Below are positions 44,998 to 53,177 of a DNA stretch of 64,000 bases, in pieces (the first letter of the stretch is position 1; the number at the start of each line of letters is the position of its first letter). The notes under the pieces are model-generated. The model searched no databases and was not told where the DNA came from. It worked only from the letters and a program-made list of their open reading frames with translations. Position numbers and translations under genes: made by a program. Origin of the DNA: Luteibacter sp. (lineage in GTDB: Bacteria; Pseudomonadota; Gammaproteobacteria; Xanthomonadales; Rhodanobacteraceae); contig NZ_WNDO01000010.1 in the NCBI RefSeq assembly GCF_009912395.1, forward strand, positions 1-64,000, read 5' to 3'.

Positions 44998-46821
44998 ATG
45001 GAGCACACCGAGTCGCATCCGTTCGACGGCAAGGCCTTCGTCCGCCATCTCACGACCTCCCCCGGCGTCTATCGCTACTTCGACGGGGAAGGCGAGTTGC
45101 TGTACGTGGGCAAGGCCGCGAACCTCAAGAAGCGGGTCAGCAACTACTTCCTCAAGCCGCCGATGGACCCGCGCATCGCCTCGATGGTGTCGCAGATCGA
45201 TCGTGCGGAAGTCACGCTGACGCGCACGGCTGGCGAGGCGCTGCTGCTCGAATCCCAGCTCATCAAGTCGCTCAAGCCGCGATACAACATCGTGCTGCGC
45301 GACGACAAGAGCTACCCGTACATCTACCTTTCCGGCGGTGAGGATTACCCGCGCCTGGCATTCCATCGTGGCGCCAAGTCGGGTATCGGCCGGTACTTCG
45401 GCCCCTATCCCAGCACCTTTGCCGTGCGCGAGAGCCTCGGGCTGATGCAGAAGCTGTTCAAGGTGCGCCAGTGCGAGGACAGCTACTTCCGCAATCGCTC
45501 GCGCCCGTGCCTGCAACACCAGATCGGCCGGTGCAGCGCGCCATGCGTGAAGCTGATCGAGGTGGACGACTACCGCAACGACGTGCGCCACGCCGAGATG
45601 TTCCTCGAAGGCCGCAGCAGCGCCGTGATCGACGAGCTGGCGACGTCGATGGAGCAGGCCAGTGCCGCACTGCATTTCGAGCGTGCCGCCGCGCTGCGCG
45701 ACCAGGTGGCGGCGCTGCGCAAGATCCAGGCGCAGCATTTCGTGCAGGGCGCCAGCGCCGACATGGACGTGGTGGCCTGCTGCATGGAAGGGGGCATGGC
45801 CTGCGTCAGCGTGCTGTTCTTCCGCAACGGTGTCAGCCTGGGATCGCGCGACTTCTTCCCGCGCCTGCCGACCGACGCGTCGGTCTCCGACGTGATGGAG
45901 CAGTTCCTCGCCCAGTACTACCTGGAGCGTCAGGTGCCGCGCGAGCTGGTGCTGAGCGATCCGGTAGAGGACGCCGAGGTGCTGACCTCCGTATTGTCCG
46001 AGCACGCGGGCTACGCCGTGGCGCTGAAGACCAGCGTGCGCGGCGACCGCGCGCGCTTTCTGGAGATGGCGCAGCGCAACGCCAGCGCGGCACTCACCTC
46101 GCGCCTCGCCAGCCGGCACACGCTGCTGGCGCGTTTCGACGACCTGCAGAAGGTGCTCGAACTGGACGAAACGCCGCGGCGCATCGAATGCTTCGACATC
46201 AGCCACACCCGAGGTGAGGCCACCGTGGCCTCCTGCGTGGTGTTCGGTCCGGAAGGGCCGGAGAAATCCCACTACCGTCGCTTCAACATCGCGGGGATCA
46301 CGCCGGGCGACGATTACGCCGCCATGCATCAGGCGCTGACCCGGCGTTTCAAGAAGGTGGTAGAAGGCGGTGCGAAGCCCGACATCCTGCTGATCGACGG
46401 CGGCACGGGCCAGGTGGGCCAGGCCGTGGACGTGCTGCGCGACCTGGGCGTTGCCGGTATCCGCGTGGTCGGCGTGGCCAAGGGGCCGGGCCGCCGCGCG
46501 GGCGAAGAAACCCTGGTGCTGGCCGAAAGCGGCCGCACCTTGCATCCAGGCACCTCCTCGCCAGCGCTCCACCTGGTGGCGGCGGTCCGTGACGAGGCGC
46601 ACCGTTTCGCCATCAGCGGCCACCGCCGTCGGCGCGAGGCGGCGCGCGAGCGCAGTACCCTGGAAGACGTGGCGGGCGTCGGCGCACGGCGCCGTGCGGC
46701 CCTGCTGAAGGCCTTCGGCGGCCTCGCGGGCGTGGAAGCCGCGGGCGTCGAGGAATTGATGAGCGTAAAGGGGATTGATCGCGGTCTCGCCGAACGCATC
46801 TATGCCATGCTCCATCCCTGA
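44998..46821 (+). CDS. uvrC: Excinuclease ABC subunit C (UvrC)
   Basis: The product (607 residues) makes both cuts in nucleotide excision repair. The GIY-YIG domain at the N-terminus shows GVYRYFDGEGELLYVGKA. A UVR motif (ALHFERAAALRDQ) lies near residue 225. The RNase H-like C-terminal nuclease has CFDISHTRGEATVAS and LLIDGGTGQVGQA, followed by a helix-hairpin-helix pair (VAGVGARRRAALLKAFGG, VKGIDRGLAERIY). It lies 46 bases before pgsA in the same direction. Confidence 0.97.
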   Translation: MEHTESHPFDGKAFVRHLTTSPGVYRYFDGEGELLYVGKAANLKKRVSNYFLKPPMDPRIASMVSQIDRAEVTLTRTAGEALLLESQLIKSLKPRYNIVLRDDKSYPYIYLSGGEDYPRLAFHRGAKSGIGRYFGPYPSTFAVRESLGLMQKLFKVRQCEDSYFRNRSRPCLQHQIGRCSAPCVKLIEVDDYRNDVRHAEMFLEGRSSAVIDELATSMEQASAALHFERAAALRDQVAALRKIQAQHFVQGASADMDVVACCMEGGMACVSVLFFRNGVSLGSRDFFPRLPTDASVSDVMEQFLAQYYLERQVPRELVLSDPVEDAEVLTSVLSEHAGYAVALKTSVRGDRARFLEMAQRNASAALTSRLASRHTLLARFDDLQKVLELDETPRRIECFDISHTRGEATVASCVVFGPEGPEKSHYRRFNIAGITPGDDYAAMHQALTRRFKKVVEGGAKPDILLIDGGTGQVGQAVDVLRDLGVAGIRVVGVAKGPGRRAGEETLVLAESGRTLHPGTSSPALHLVAAVRDEAHRFAISGHRRRREAARERSTLEDVAGVGARRRAALLKAFGGLAGVEAAGVEELMSVKGIDRGLAERIYAMLHP

Positions 46822-46866
46822 ACGAACAGGGCGACTGGAAGGTCGCCCGGAAGAACCGGCCAAATT

Positions 46867-47475
46867 ATGCGTATCAACCTGCCTACCTGGCTGACCCTAT
46901 TCCGCGTGCTGCTCCTGCCCGTGATGGTGGTTGTCTTCTACCTGCCGTTCCGCGGCTCGAACCTGGCCGCCGCGCTGGTGTTCGTCCTGGCCGGTCTCAC
47001 GGACTGGCTCGACGGCTACCTGGCCCGGCGCCTGGACATGACCTCGGCCTTCGGCGCCTTCCTCGATCCGGTGGCCGACAAGCTCATGGTTGCCGTCACC
47101 CTGTTCCTGCTGGTGCAGTCCCATCCGGGCGGCTGGCAGGGCATCCTGCTGGCCGTGACCGCCTCCGTGATCGTGGGCCGTGAGATCAGCGTCTCGGCCC
47201 TGCGTGAGTGGATGGCCGAGATCGGCGCGCGCTCCAAGGTGAAGGTGGCCTTCCTGGGCAAGCTGAAGACCGCGATGCAGATGGTGGCCCTGGTCGTCCT
47301 GCTGCTCCAGCACGACGCCGAGACGCTGCGCCTGTACCACATCGGCGAAGCCCTGCTGGTCGTGGCGGGCATCCTCACCATCTGGTCGGGCGTGGACTAC
47401 CTGCGCGCCGCATGGCCCGCATTGCGCGATCACGACGTGAAAAAAGCCGAAAAAAATCCGGTGCAAAGTAGTTGA
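46867..47475 (+). CDS. pgsA: CDP-diacylglycerol-glycerol-3-phosphate phosphatidyltransferase PgsA
   Basis: The product (202 residues) is an inner-membrane enzyme of phosphatidylglycerol synthesis. The CDP-alcohol transferase motif DGX2ARX8GX3DX3D is visible as LTDWLDGYLARR and SAFGAFLDPVADK. Five or six membrane helices are seen, beginning LPTWLTLFRVLLLPVMVVV. Its stop codon overlaps the -35 element of the tRNA-Gly promoter. Confidence 0.95.
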   Translation: MRINLPTWLTLFRVLLLPVMVVVFYLPFRGSNLAAALVFVLAGLTDWLDGYLARRLDMTSAFGAFLDPVADKLMVAVTLFLLVQSHPGGWQGILLAVTASVIVGREISVSALREWMAEIGARSKVKVAFLGKLKTAMQMVALVVLLLQHDAETLRLYHIGEALLVVAGILTIWSGVDYLRAAWPALRDHDVKKAEKNPVQSS

Positions 47476-47499
47476 CACATTGTCGATCTCATCTAGAAT
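47472..47499 (+). promoter_or_regulatory. tRNA-array promoter
   Basis: TTGACA (47472-47477) and TAGAAT (47494-47499) are 16 bases apart, close to the sigma-70 consensus, and the tRNA-Gly gene starts 14 bases later. The -35 hexamer contains the pgsA stop codon. Confidence 0.85.
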
Positions 47500-47513
47500 A
47501 GCTGGACCACGAC

Positions 47514-47589
<76 letters not shown>

Positions 47590-47602
47590 GATTTCCACAA
47601 AG

Positions 47603-47630
47603 CCTCGGAAAAACCGGGGTTTTGTTTTTT
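47603..47630 (+). terminator. Weak terminator after tRNA-Gly
   Basis: CCTCGG pairs with CCGGGG (one G-T pair) around AAAAA, followed by TTTTGTTTTTT. The short stem may allow read-through to tRNA-Cys. Confidence 0.6.
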
Positions 47631-47666
47631 AAGCGCTATCGGATACTCTCCGCGTGCGCAAGCGAT

Positions 47667-47740
47667 GGCCGGGTGGCAGAGTGGTCATGCAGCGGACTGC
47701 AAATCCGCGTACGCCGGTTCGATTCCGACCTCGGCCTCCA
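47667..47740 (+). tRNA. tRNA-Cys (anticodon GCA)
   Basis: Starts GGCCGGGTGGCAGAGTGG, ends CTCGGCCTCCA. Anticodon loop CTGCAAA gives GCA. There are 74 bases with CCA encoded. Confidence 0.96.
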
Positions 47741-47749
47741 TCGCATTCC

Positions 47750-47787
47750 AAGGCGCACACGCAACAGCGGTGCGCCTTTTTTCTTTT
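47750..47787 (+). terminator. Terminator between tRNA-Cys and tRNA-Leu
   Basis: AAGGCGCAC and GTGCGCCTT pair with a loop of about 11 bases, followed by TTTTTTCTTTT. Confidence 0.85.
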
Positions 47788-47789
47788 CA

Positions 47790-47876
47790 GCCCGGATGGC
47801 GAAATCGGTAGACGCAAGGGACTTAAAATCCCTCATCCGCAAGGGTATGTGGGTTCGAGTCCCACTCCGGGCACCA
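47790..47876 (+). tRNA. tRNA-Leu (anticodon UAA)
   Basis: Starts GCCCGGATGGCGAAATCGG, with a long variable arm as in all tRNA-Leu. It ends CTCCGGGCACCA with CCA encoded. Anticodon loop CTTAAAA gives UAA. There are 87 bases. tRNA-Leu genes are frequent integration sites, and the DNA after it is gene-poor and lower in GC. Confidence 0.96.
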
Positions 47877-48447
47877 TCTAGCCGTTTCACGGCATCCCAG
47901 TATCTCCTCACTGGCGACCTGGAGACCCGAAATACGCCCTCTTTCTAGCTGTTTCCTCGTCTAGTTGGCGTAGTGTCGACGGTCTTCTGGGAGTGAATCT
48001 GGGCGAGATCGAGGGTGGTCTCCTAGGATCGAGACCAGGGTGGGGTGTCGCTGACGCCATAGGGGCCGCGAACAGCCGGGCCATCACCAAGACATTACGG
48101 CGGCGGCCGCCAGGGCCACGGCCAAAGCCATCCAGCGGTGGCAGGGGAGGCCGGTTAGGCACAAGTCCTATGGATTGCTGGACTGGTGACTGATGCACTC
48201 CAGTCTCGCAAACTTAGATAGGCTCGACGACGTTGCTGAGGTAGAAGCGCCTCTCCTGGAAGAGGTAAATCGTAAATTCAGTACAGAGATTAAGGACATT
48301 GCGAGCTGCACTAGCGGCTTAAGTTGGCGACGCTATGTGCCTGAAGCACGTTGGCGTTGGCCAAAAGAAATCCCCGCTCGCAATGTGCGGGGATTTGCTT
48401 AGCCTCGAAGCATAGGCCGGTGGAACACTCGGCAGCCTATCTACTTC
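47877..48447. other. Gene-poor, lower-GC stretch after tRNA-Leu
   Basis: Short open frames occur (for example 48193-48402 on the plus strand, 69 residues) but none is recognisable or well started. The base composition drops relative to the core genome. I found no repeat of the tRNA-Leu 3' end within this window. It looks like scar DNA from a lost or decayed insertion. Confidence 0.5.
48368..48400. terminator. Hairpin terminator facing the secreted-protein gene
   Basis: AAATCCCCGC and GCGGGGATTT pair around TCGCAATGT. On the minus strand TTTCTTTT follows, so it probably ends the gene at 48448-49623. Confidence 0.8.
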
Positions 48448-49623
48448 TCATGGCTGCTGTCCCAGCCGCCACTGAAGATAGGCGTACTCCGCTGTTCCGC
48501 CGTTCTGATCGGGTTCAAATGTCAGCGACTCCGCGTACTCATTCCATTGACTGATAATTACCGGGTAGTTGTTCGACGCGGCCGGCGATATGTTCAGCCA
48601 CTTCAGGCGAAGCGGCTCTGGAATCCCCGTCGTGTAGGCCGCATTGCTGCCCCATCGGTCAATGAAATGCCAAAGGTAATGGCTTTTCCAGGAAGCTTTC
48701 AGACCATCCTGGACGCTGCCGGTGGTGTCTTCCGTGCTGGCCGAACGGTAGATGTTGCTGGCCGAGTTCGCCTGTCCCGCACTCATGCCGGAAAAATTAT
48801 CAATCCACAGAATGTCGGTGCGCGACTTCATATAGGCGATAATCGCGGAGGCCTGGGCGTTGTCGGCGGGAAGGTTGGTATTAGACGGAAGCCCCTCCGT
48901 GAGAATGACCACGCGTCCGTCAGAGGCATGAAGGCTCGTTGCATTGACCGTCGACATGTACCAGTCAACGTATTGCTTCAGCCGCGCGACGGCTACCGAG
49001 GCCCTGTTCGGATCGTCGTTCGTCGGAAATGCCGCGCTACCCTTGATGTGATCGTAAACGTTGATCGAGATCAGTGGCGCGACCTGGATGCCCTTCATCC
49101 ACGCGGCCCAGGCAACGTTGGCGAACATCGCGCGCGGCGTGGACCAGGTGCCCCCGGCCGAACACGACTGGTCATTGGTCCAGAAGCTTCCGTAGCATGC
49201 CCCGTAACCGCTGGCGGCGGCTTCTTCGTCAGGCATGATCAGCACCGCAATGGCGGTGTCCTGATTCATGGCTTTGATCTGGGCCATCTGATTCAGGAAT
49301 ACGTCGTTGCTCTTGCTCAGATAGCCAACCCGGCCACCTGGATTTCCCGCCCCGGCTTGCGGCCAAGACGGATTTGAGCCGCAGGTTGGCGTGACCTGCT
49401 GGAGACAGGCCGGTGAAGTGGCAAGGCCTGACCACCCGCCGGCCTGAAAGATCATGATGTTCTTGATCAATCGGCCATACGATGGATTCGATGTCCCTTC
49501 GCCCGTTGAGTTAAGCATGTTGGTCATTCGCGAACCACTATCCGCGAATGCCGTAGGCATGCCAGTAAGGGATGCAACACAAAATGCGATCGACGCTAAT
49601 CCATACCTATAGGAACGTTTCAT
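48448..49623 (-). CDS. Secreted glycosidase-like protein (GH99/WbsX-like C-terminal motif)
   Basis: The product (391 residues) has a clear signal peptide, cut near MPTAFA/DSG (residue 27). The middle suggests a beta/alpha barrel: AIAVLIMPDEEAA, VAPLISINVYDH, RVVILTEGLP, ILWIDNFSG. The C-terminus has SQWNEYAESLTFEPD (residues about 358-372), which resembles the WNEWxE...LEPD end of WbsX and GH99-like proteins. Cys residues cluster in the first half and may form disulfides. The substrate is unknown and the family assignment is tentative. It has no close operon partner. Codon use and GC are lower than in the core genes. Confidence 0.6.
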   Translation of the reverse strand: MKRSYRYGLASIAFCVASLTGMPTAFADSGSRMTNMLNSTGEGTSNPSYGRLIKNIMIFQAGGWSGLATSPACLQQVTPTCGSNPSWPQAGAGNPGGRVGYLSKSNDVFLNQMAQIKAMNQDTAIAVLIMPDEEAAASGYGACYGSFWTNDQSCSAGGTWSTPRAMFANVAWAAWMKGIQVAPLISINVYDHIKGSAAFPTNDDPNRASVAVARLKQYVDWYMSTVNATSLHASDGRVVILTEGLPSNTNLPADNAQASAIIAYMKSRTDILWIDNFSGMSAGQANSASNIYRSASTEDTTGSVQDGLKASWKSHYLWHFIDRWGSNAAYTTGIPEPLRLKWLNISPAASNNYPVIISQWNEYAESLTFEPDQNGGTAEYAYLQWRLGQQP

Positions 49624-49677
49624 TACATGTCCTTCCGTTGGCGAGCCGAGAGCGACCTTACCGAATTATCCGGCACA

Positions 49678-49964
49678 TCATCCTAGCATGCGGTTCCCGC
49701 TTGACCTCGCCACGTCGAATGCCTGCGCGCCCTCCGGACGACCCTTGAATATCCTCGTCATGAGCTTGCTGTTGGGCTTGATCATGGGGAAGACGCCCGC
49801 TGCGAATAGGGCCGTCGTCGCTATGGGTGCTCGTATTGAAAGCAAGCGGTACGCTGCCTCGGGGGCAAGCCCCCTTTCTTGAAGAGCCGGATCGCTTCAA
49901 TCGCGATCTGCTCGATTTCATCCGCGCCTCGGTAACGCGCTAGCCGCCCGCCACCATTCGATCG
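49678..49964 (-). pseudogene. Frameshifted gene remnant of unknown family
   Basis: On the minus strand one frame reads LARYRGADEIEQIAIEAIRL, then FKKGG. At the G-rich run near 49866-49880 the sense moves to another frame, which reads LAPEAAYRLLSIRAPIATTA, then LFAAGVFPMIKPNSK and a stop at 49680-49678. Both halves look like real protein, so a one-base change in the G tract broke the gene. No start codon remains, and the upstream part is replaced by the tandem small genes. The family was not recognised. Confidence 0.65.
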
Positions 49965-50204
49965 TCAGTCGACCCATGCGCTCGCATCGATCAGCAATTC
50001 CGCCTTATGCGACTGACACCACGCATGCAGGTCCTCGTGAAGGACGGGCCATAAATCCTTGGCCCAGTCCGGCGCCTTTTCGGCCCAGGCCGCCTCGGTG
50101 GGTAAGTGCGCCATAAGAACGCCCATGGTCAGCGTCAGCACGAAGGAGCCACCGGGCGCGGTGCAGACCAGTTCTTCTTTCCATCGGGATTGAAAAGTAA
50201 ACAT
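49965..50204 (-). CDS. Small protein of unknown function, tandem paralogue 2
   Basis: Seventy-nine residues, with no signal peptide or membrane segment. RWKEELVCTAPGGSFVLTL, MAHLPTEAAW, APDWAKDLWPVLHEDLHAWC are shared almost word for word with its upstream neighbour. GAGG lies before the ATG. The gap to the neighbour is six bases, so they form one operon. The family was not recognised. The compact size and duplication would suit an immunity or inhibitor protein, but no toxin gene is beside it. Confidence 0.75.
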   Translation of the reverse strand: MFTFQSRWKEELVCTAPGGSFVLTLTMGVLMAHLPTEAAWAEKAPDWAKDLWPVLHEDLHAWCQSHKAELLIDASAWVD

Positions 50205-50210
50205 GAGGCC

Positions 50211-50507
50211 TCAGTAAACGGGCGCGCTGCCGTCGAGGAAGATATCGGCGCCAGAGGTGAGGCACCATTCCGTCAGCTCCTCGTGGAGCACGGGCCAAAG
50301 CGACTTGGCCCAGTCGGGGGCCTTGCCGACCCAGATCGCTTCCGTCGGCAGGTGCGCCGTGAGGATGCCCATGTCCAGCGTCAACACGAACGAACCGCCG
50401 GGGGCCGTGCAGACCAGTTCTTCCTTCCATCGAGGGTGGAACGTGAACACGAGCATTCCTTGTGCACATATCGTCATGGGTGAGGATAGGTCGGTGGTGT
50501 GTTCCAT
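50211..50507 (-). CDS. Small protein of unknown function, tandem paralogue 1
   Basis: Ninety-eight residues from ATG 50507 (GGGAGC upstream), or 81 from ATG 50456, which would match the length of the second copy. It shares RWKEELVCTAPGGSFVLTL, AHLPTEAIW and APDWAKSLWPVLHEEL with the gene at 49965. It is soluble and has two conserved Cys and several conserved Trp. The function is unknown. Confidence 0.75.
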   Translation of the reverse strand: MEHTTDLSSPMTICAQGMLVFTFHPRWKEELVCTAPGGSFVLTLDMGILTAHLPTEAIWVGKAPDWAKSLWPVLHEELTEWCLTSGADIFLDGSAPVY

Positions 50508-50630
50508 GCCAGCGCTCCCGTCCCAAGAAGAGTAAGCGATGCGGCGTCAGCTATCGAAGTCGACGCTGGTTGTCACCGCCGAAGAGCGATGTACACATGC
50601 CCCGAGCTGTGCATAACATCGCAGTCAGGC

Positions 50631-51671
50631 TCACGCTGAACGATGGTCGAGCAGCCCCAGCGCCACCAGGCTTTTCGCCGTCGCCACGACGGCGTCTTCC
50701 GACGAGCGTGGCCTCCAGCCCAGCAGGCGCGTCGCTTTCTCACCGGATGCATCGAGGTTCACGCCCAACAGGGGGACGACGCCCTTCAGTGTCGTGTTGC
50801 GTCGTGCCAGCAGGCGCACCAGCCAATTGGGCAGCTCACGTGTAGACACCTTGCCGGCATGGGCGCCCAGGCGGTCACGCAGTACACGTGCGATATCCGT
50901 CATCCACAGGCTTCGACCCGCGGTGGCGAGAAAGCGCTGCCCCCGGGCGGCGGGATGGGTCATCGCGCGCAGGTGCAGATCGGCCACATCGCGGACGTCC
51001 ACGAGTCCCGTATGGATATTCAGGCAGCCCGGTTGGCCGTTGAGCATGCCGGCGATCGTGCGGATCGAATGCGAGTAGTCCGCGCCGAGTGCCGGTCCCA
51101 GCACCATGGTGGGATTCACGGCGGACAGTTCGAGTCCATGGCCTTCCCGGGCGATGAAATCCCAGGCGGCCTTTTCCGAAAGGGTCTTGGATGTCTGGTA
51201 GGGCGCGACGTTGCCCGACAGGTCGCTCCAGTCCGTTTCGTCGAACGGACGGCGATGGTCCCGTGCGTGCCCGACGCCGATCGCGCCGAACGCTGACGTC
51301 AGCACCACACGCGTGACGCCTGCATCCCGCGCGGCCCGAAGAACGCGCAGGTTGCCGTCGATGGCGGGCCTGATCCAGTCCTCTTCCCGTACCTGGCTGC
51401 CCGATGGCGTAGGGGAGGCGCCGTGCATCACGTAGCGGCAGCCCGCGACGGCCTCGAACCAGCCTTCGTCCGACCCCAGGTCGGCCACGACGAACGACAG
51501 GCGGTCGCCCGGTTCGATGCCGCCCACCTTGAGGTGTTCTCGTACTTCCGCCTCGCGAGCCAGCGAGCGGACCGTGGTCCGCACGCGATAACCGGCGTTG
51601 AAGAGGGCAATCATGCAATGTTGCGCGATGAAACCGGTGCCACCGGTGACCAAAACCAATTCGTCGCTCAT
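50631..51671 (-). CDS. NAD(P)-dependent epimerase/dehydratase (extended SDR, dihydroflavonol-reductase-like)
   Basis: The product (346 residues) has a Rossmann fold with VTGGTGFIAQHC at the N-terminus, Tyr and Lys in PYQTSKTLSEKAAWDF (YxxxK), and LTSAFGAIGVG around the catalytic Ser. The C-terminal half carries the substrate domain. It resembles dihydroflavonol-4-reductase-like and cinnamoyl-CoA-reductase-like bacterial enzymes, which reduce small aldehydes or ketones. ATG 51671 fits the family start. It stands alone. The substrate is unknown. Confidence 0.85.
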   Translation of the reverse strand: MSDELVLVTGGTGFIAQHCMIALFNAGYRVRTTVRSLAREAEVREHLKVGGIEPGDRLSFVVADLGSDEGWFEAVAGCRYVMHGASPTPSGSQVREEDWIRPAIDGNLRVLRAARDAGVTRVVLTSAFGAIGVGHARDHRRPFDETDWSDLSGNVAPYQTSKTLSEKAAWDFIAREGHGLELSAVNPTMVLGPALGADYSHSIRTIAGMLNGQPGCLNIHTGLVDVRDVADLHLRAMTHPAARGQRFLATAGRSLWMTDIARVLRDRLGAHAGKVSTRELPNWLVRLLARRNTTLKGVVPLLGVNLDASGEKATRLLGWRPRSSEDAVVATAKSLVALGLLDHRSA

Positions 51672-51882
51672 GGGGATCTCGTCGTCGGTCCATGGACCGT
51701 AAAAGGAAGGCAAGGCTCAGGCGTCAAAGCTTAGCGAGGCACCTCCGGACGTTTAATACGTGATCGTGCGCTTTACTTTCGCGATCGTACGGATGGCATC
51801 GCAGCGGGAGCGCAAGATCGGGACCGCATCTGCCCGGTCTGCTGGCTATGCTCTGCCTCACATACCCGAGGAGCGCTGACGC

Positions 51883-52704
51883 ATGAATGCCTGGATTCCC
51901 CGTATGGAGCGCGCGCTGGCGCTGCTCGCCTCGCGGCTCGACGAGCCGCCGCACCTGGATGAACTGGCGTCGGCGGCGGCCGTCTCGCCCTTCCATTTCC
52001 ATCGGATCTGGCGGGCGATGACGGGGGAGACGACAGGGCAGACCATCGCCCGGCTGCGCATCGCCGTCGCCCAGCAGCGGTTGGCCGAAGGGGCGTCGGT
52101 GACCACTGCCGCCATGGATAGCGGCTTCGGCACACCACAGAGTTTCGCGCGCTCGTTCCGCAAGGTGACCGGCCTGTCGCCCACCGAGTTCCTGTCGCAG
52201 GGAGGCGAGCGGATCGCAGTAGCGGCGAAACCCGATGCGTCCGTTCGGATCGAGCTGCGCGAGGATGGCCAGCTCGTCGCCCTGCGCCAGGACGGCGGCG
52301 CCTACCACGGACTCAACGCGCTGTTCTGGCAGCTATGGAACTGGGCCGACGGTGCCGGCAAGCTGGACGGCCTGCAAGGCATCTACGGCATCCCGTTCGA
52401 CGATCCGGTCAGCGTGGACGAAAGCCGGCTTCGCTACGAGGCCTGCCTTGCCCTGGCCGATCCGGGAACACCGCCGGCACCGTTTAAGGTAGTCACGCTG
52501 GCGGCGGGCGACTATGCGGTGCTCAGGCACCTGGGTAGCTACGACGGGTTGGAAGATACCAGCCAGCGGCTTGTCGACTGGGTGCTTGCCTCGTCTCGCG
52601 AGCCGGCGGATTTCCCGTTGTTCCACTATTTCCTCGACGATCCTGAGCAGGTGCCGGCGCATGAACTGCGCACGGATGTGCTGATGCGCCTCGCGGCGGC
52701 TTAG
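51883..52704 (+). CDS. AraC-family regulator with a GyrI-like effector domain
   Basis: The product (273 residues) has two AraC helix-turn-helix units at the N-terminus (DELASAAAVSPFHFHRIWRA, then AAMDSGFGTPQSFARSFRK). A GyrI/SbmC-like small-molecule domain spans residues about 120-273 (FKVVTLAAGDYAVLRHLGSY, LFHYFLDDPEQVP). This Rob/SbmC layout is common in regulators that answer amphipathic drugs. It does not lie beside an obvious pump. The start ATG 51883 opens MNAWIPRMERAL. Confidence 0.9.
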   Translation: MNAWIPRMERALALLASRLDEPPHLDELASAAAVSPFHFHRIWRAMTGETTGQTIARLRIAVAQQRLAEGASVTTAAMDSGFGTPQSFARSFRKVTGLSPTEFLSQGGERIAVAAKPDASVRIELREDGQLVALRQDGGAYHGLNALFWQLWNWADGAGKLDGLQGIYGIPFDDPVSVDESRLRYEACLALADPGTPPAPFKVVTLAAGDYAVLRHLGSYDGLEDTSQRLVDWVLASSREPADFPLFHYFLDDPEQVPAHELRTDVLMRLAAA

Positions 52705-52714
52705 GTATCGGGTG

Positions 52715-53116
52715 TCATGCCGGGAGCGATGTGCCGTGAAGTCGTCGCGAAACGGTGCATTCGCCCACCGTGGTGCGGGCGCAGTTCGCCAGCGATGCAC
52801 GAAGCGTATCGGCCATGGCCGCGAGTTCGCGCTGCTTGCGTTCGATGTCGGCGAGATGGTGGCGCACTACCACGTCCACCTCGTCGCAGGAGCGCGTATC
52901 GTCGGCGGTCAAGGCGAGAAGGCTGCGGATGTCCTCGATGGTGAAGCCCAGTCCGCGACAGCGCATGATGAAACCGAGTCGTTCGGCGTCCGGCTCGCCG
53001 TACATGCGATAGCGGCTGGCCGTGCGGGCGGGTTCGGCGAGCAGGCCGATCCGCTCGTAGTAGCGGATGGTTTCCAGGTGGCATCCGGTTCGTTCGGCGA
53101 GCTGGCTGATGCGCAC
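52715..53116 (-). CDS. MerR-family metal-responsive regulator (CadR/ZntR type)
   Basis: The product (133 residues from GTG 53116, the usual length) has the winged helix VRISQLAERTGCHLETIRYY, a long dimerisation helix, and three Cys residues in the right places for divalent metal binding: SCDEVD, NCARTT and GECTV. It should bend and activate the divergent promoter of the CDF efflux gene when bound to Zn, Cd or Pb. The 53179 in-frame start would run into the operator and the neighbour. Confidence 0.9.
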   Translation of the reverse strand: MRISQLAERTGCHLETIRYYERIGLLAEPARTASRYRMYGEPDAERLGFIMRCRGLGFTIEDIRSLLALTADDTRSCDEVDVVVRHHLADIERKQRELAAMADTLRASLANCARTTVGECTVSRRLHGTSLPA

Positions 53117-53121
53117 GGTGC

Positions 53122-53152
53122 TTGACTCCGTAGTAGCTACGGAGTCGATTCT
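53122..53152 (+). promoter_or_regulatory. MerR-type operator-promoter for the metal efflux gene
   Basis: TTGACT (-35, 53122-53127) and GATTCT (-10, 53147-53152) are 19 bases apart, the stretched spacing that needs a MerR activator. Between them lies a perfect inverted repeat, GACTCCGTAG-N3-CTACGGAGTC (53124-53146). Confidence 0.9.
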
Positions 53153-53177
53153 AGGCGCTTTCCGGAAGGACCGCGCC

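Noticed and set aside
47993-48402. Two short plus-strand frames after tRNA-Leu
   Set aside because: No ribosome site, no recognisable protein and poor codon pattern; listed only as part of a gene-poor stretch.
49688-49882. Plus-strand open frame of 64 residues
   Set aside because: It is the reverse of the frameshifted pseudogene, whose two halves read better as protein.
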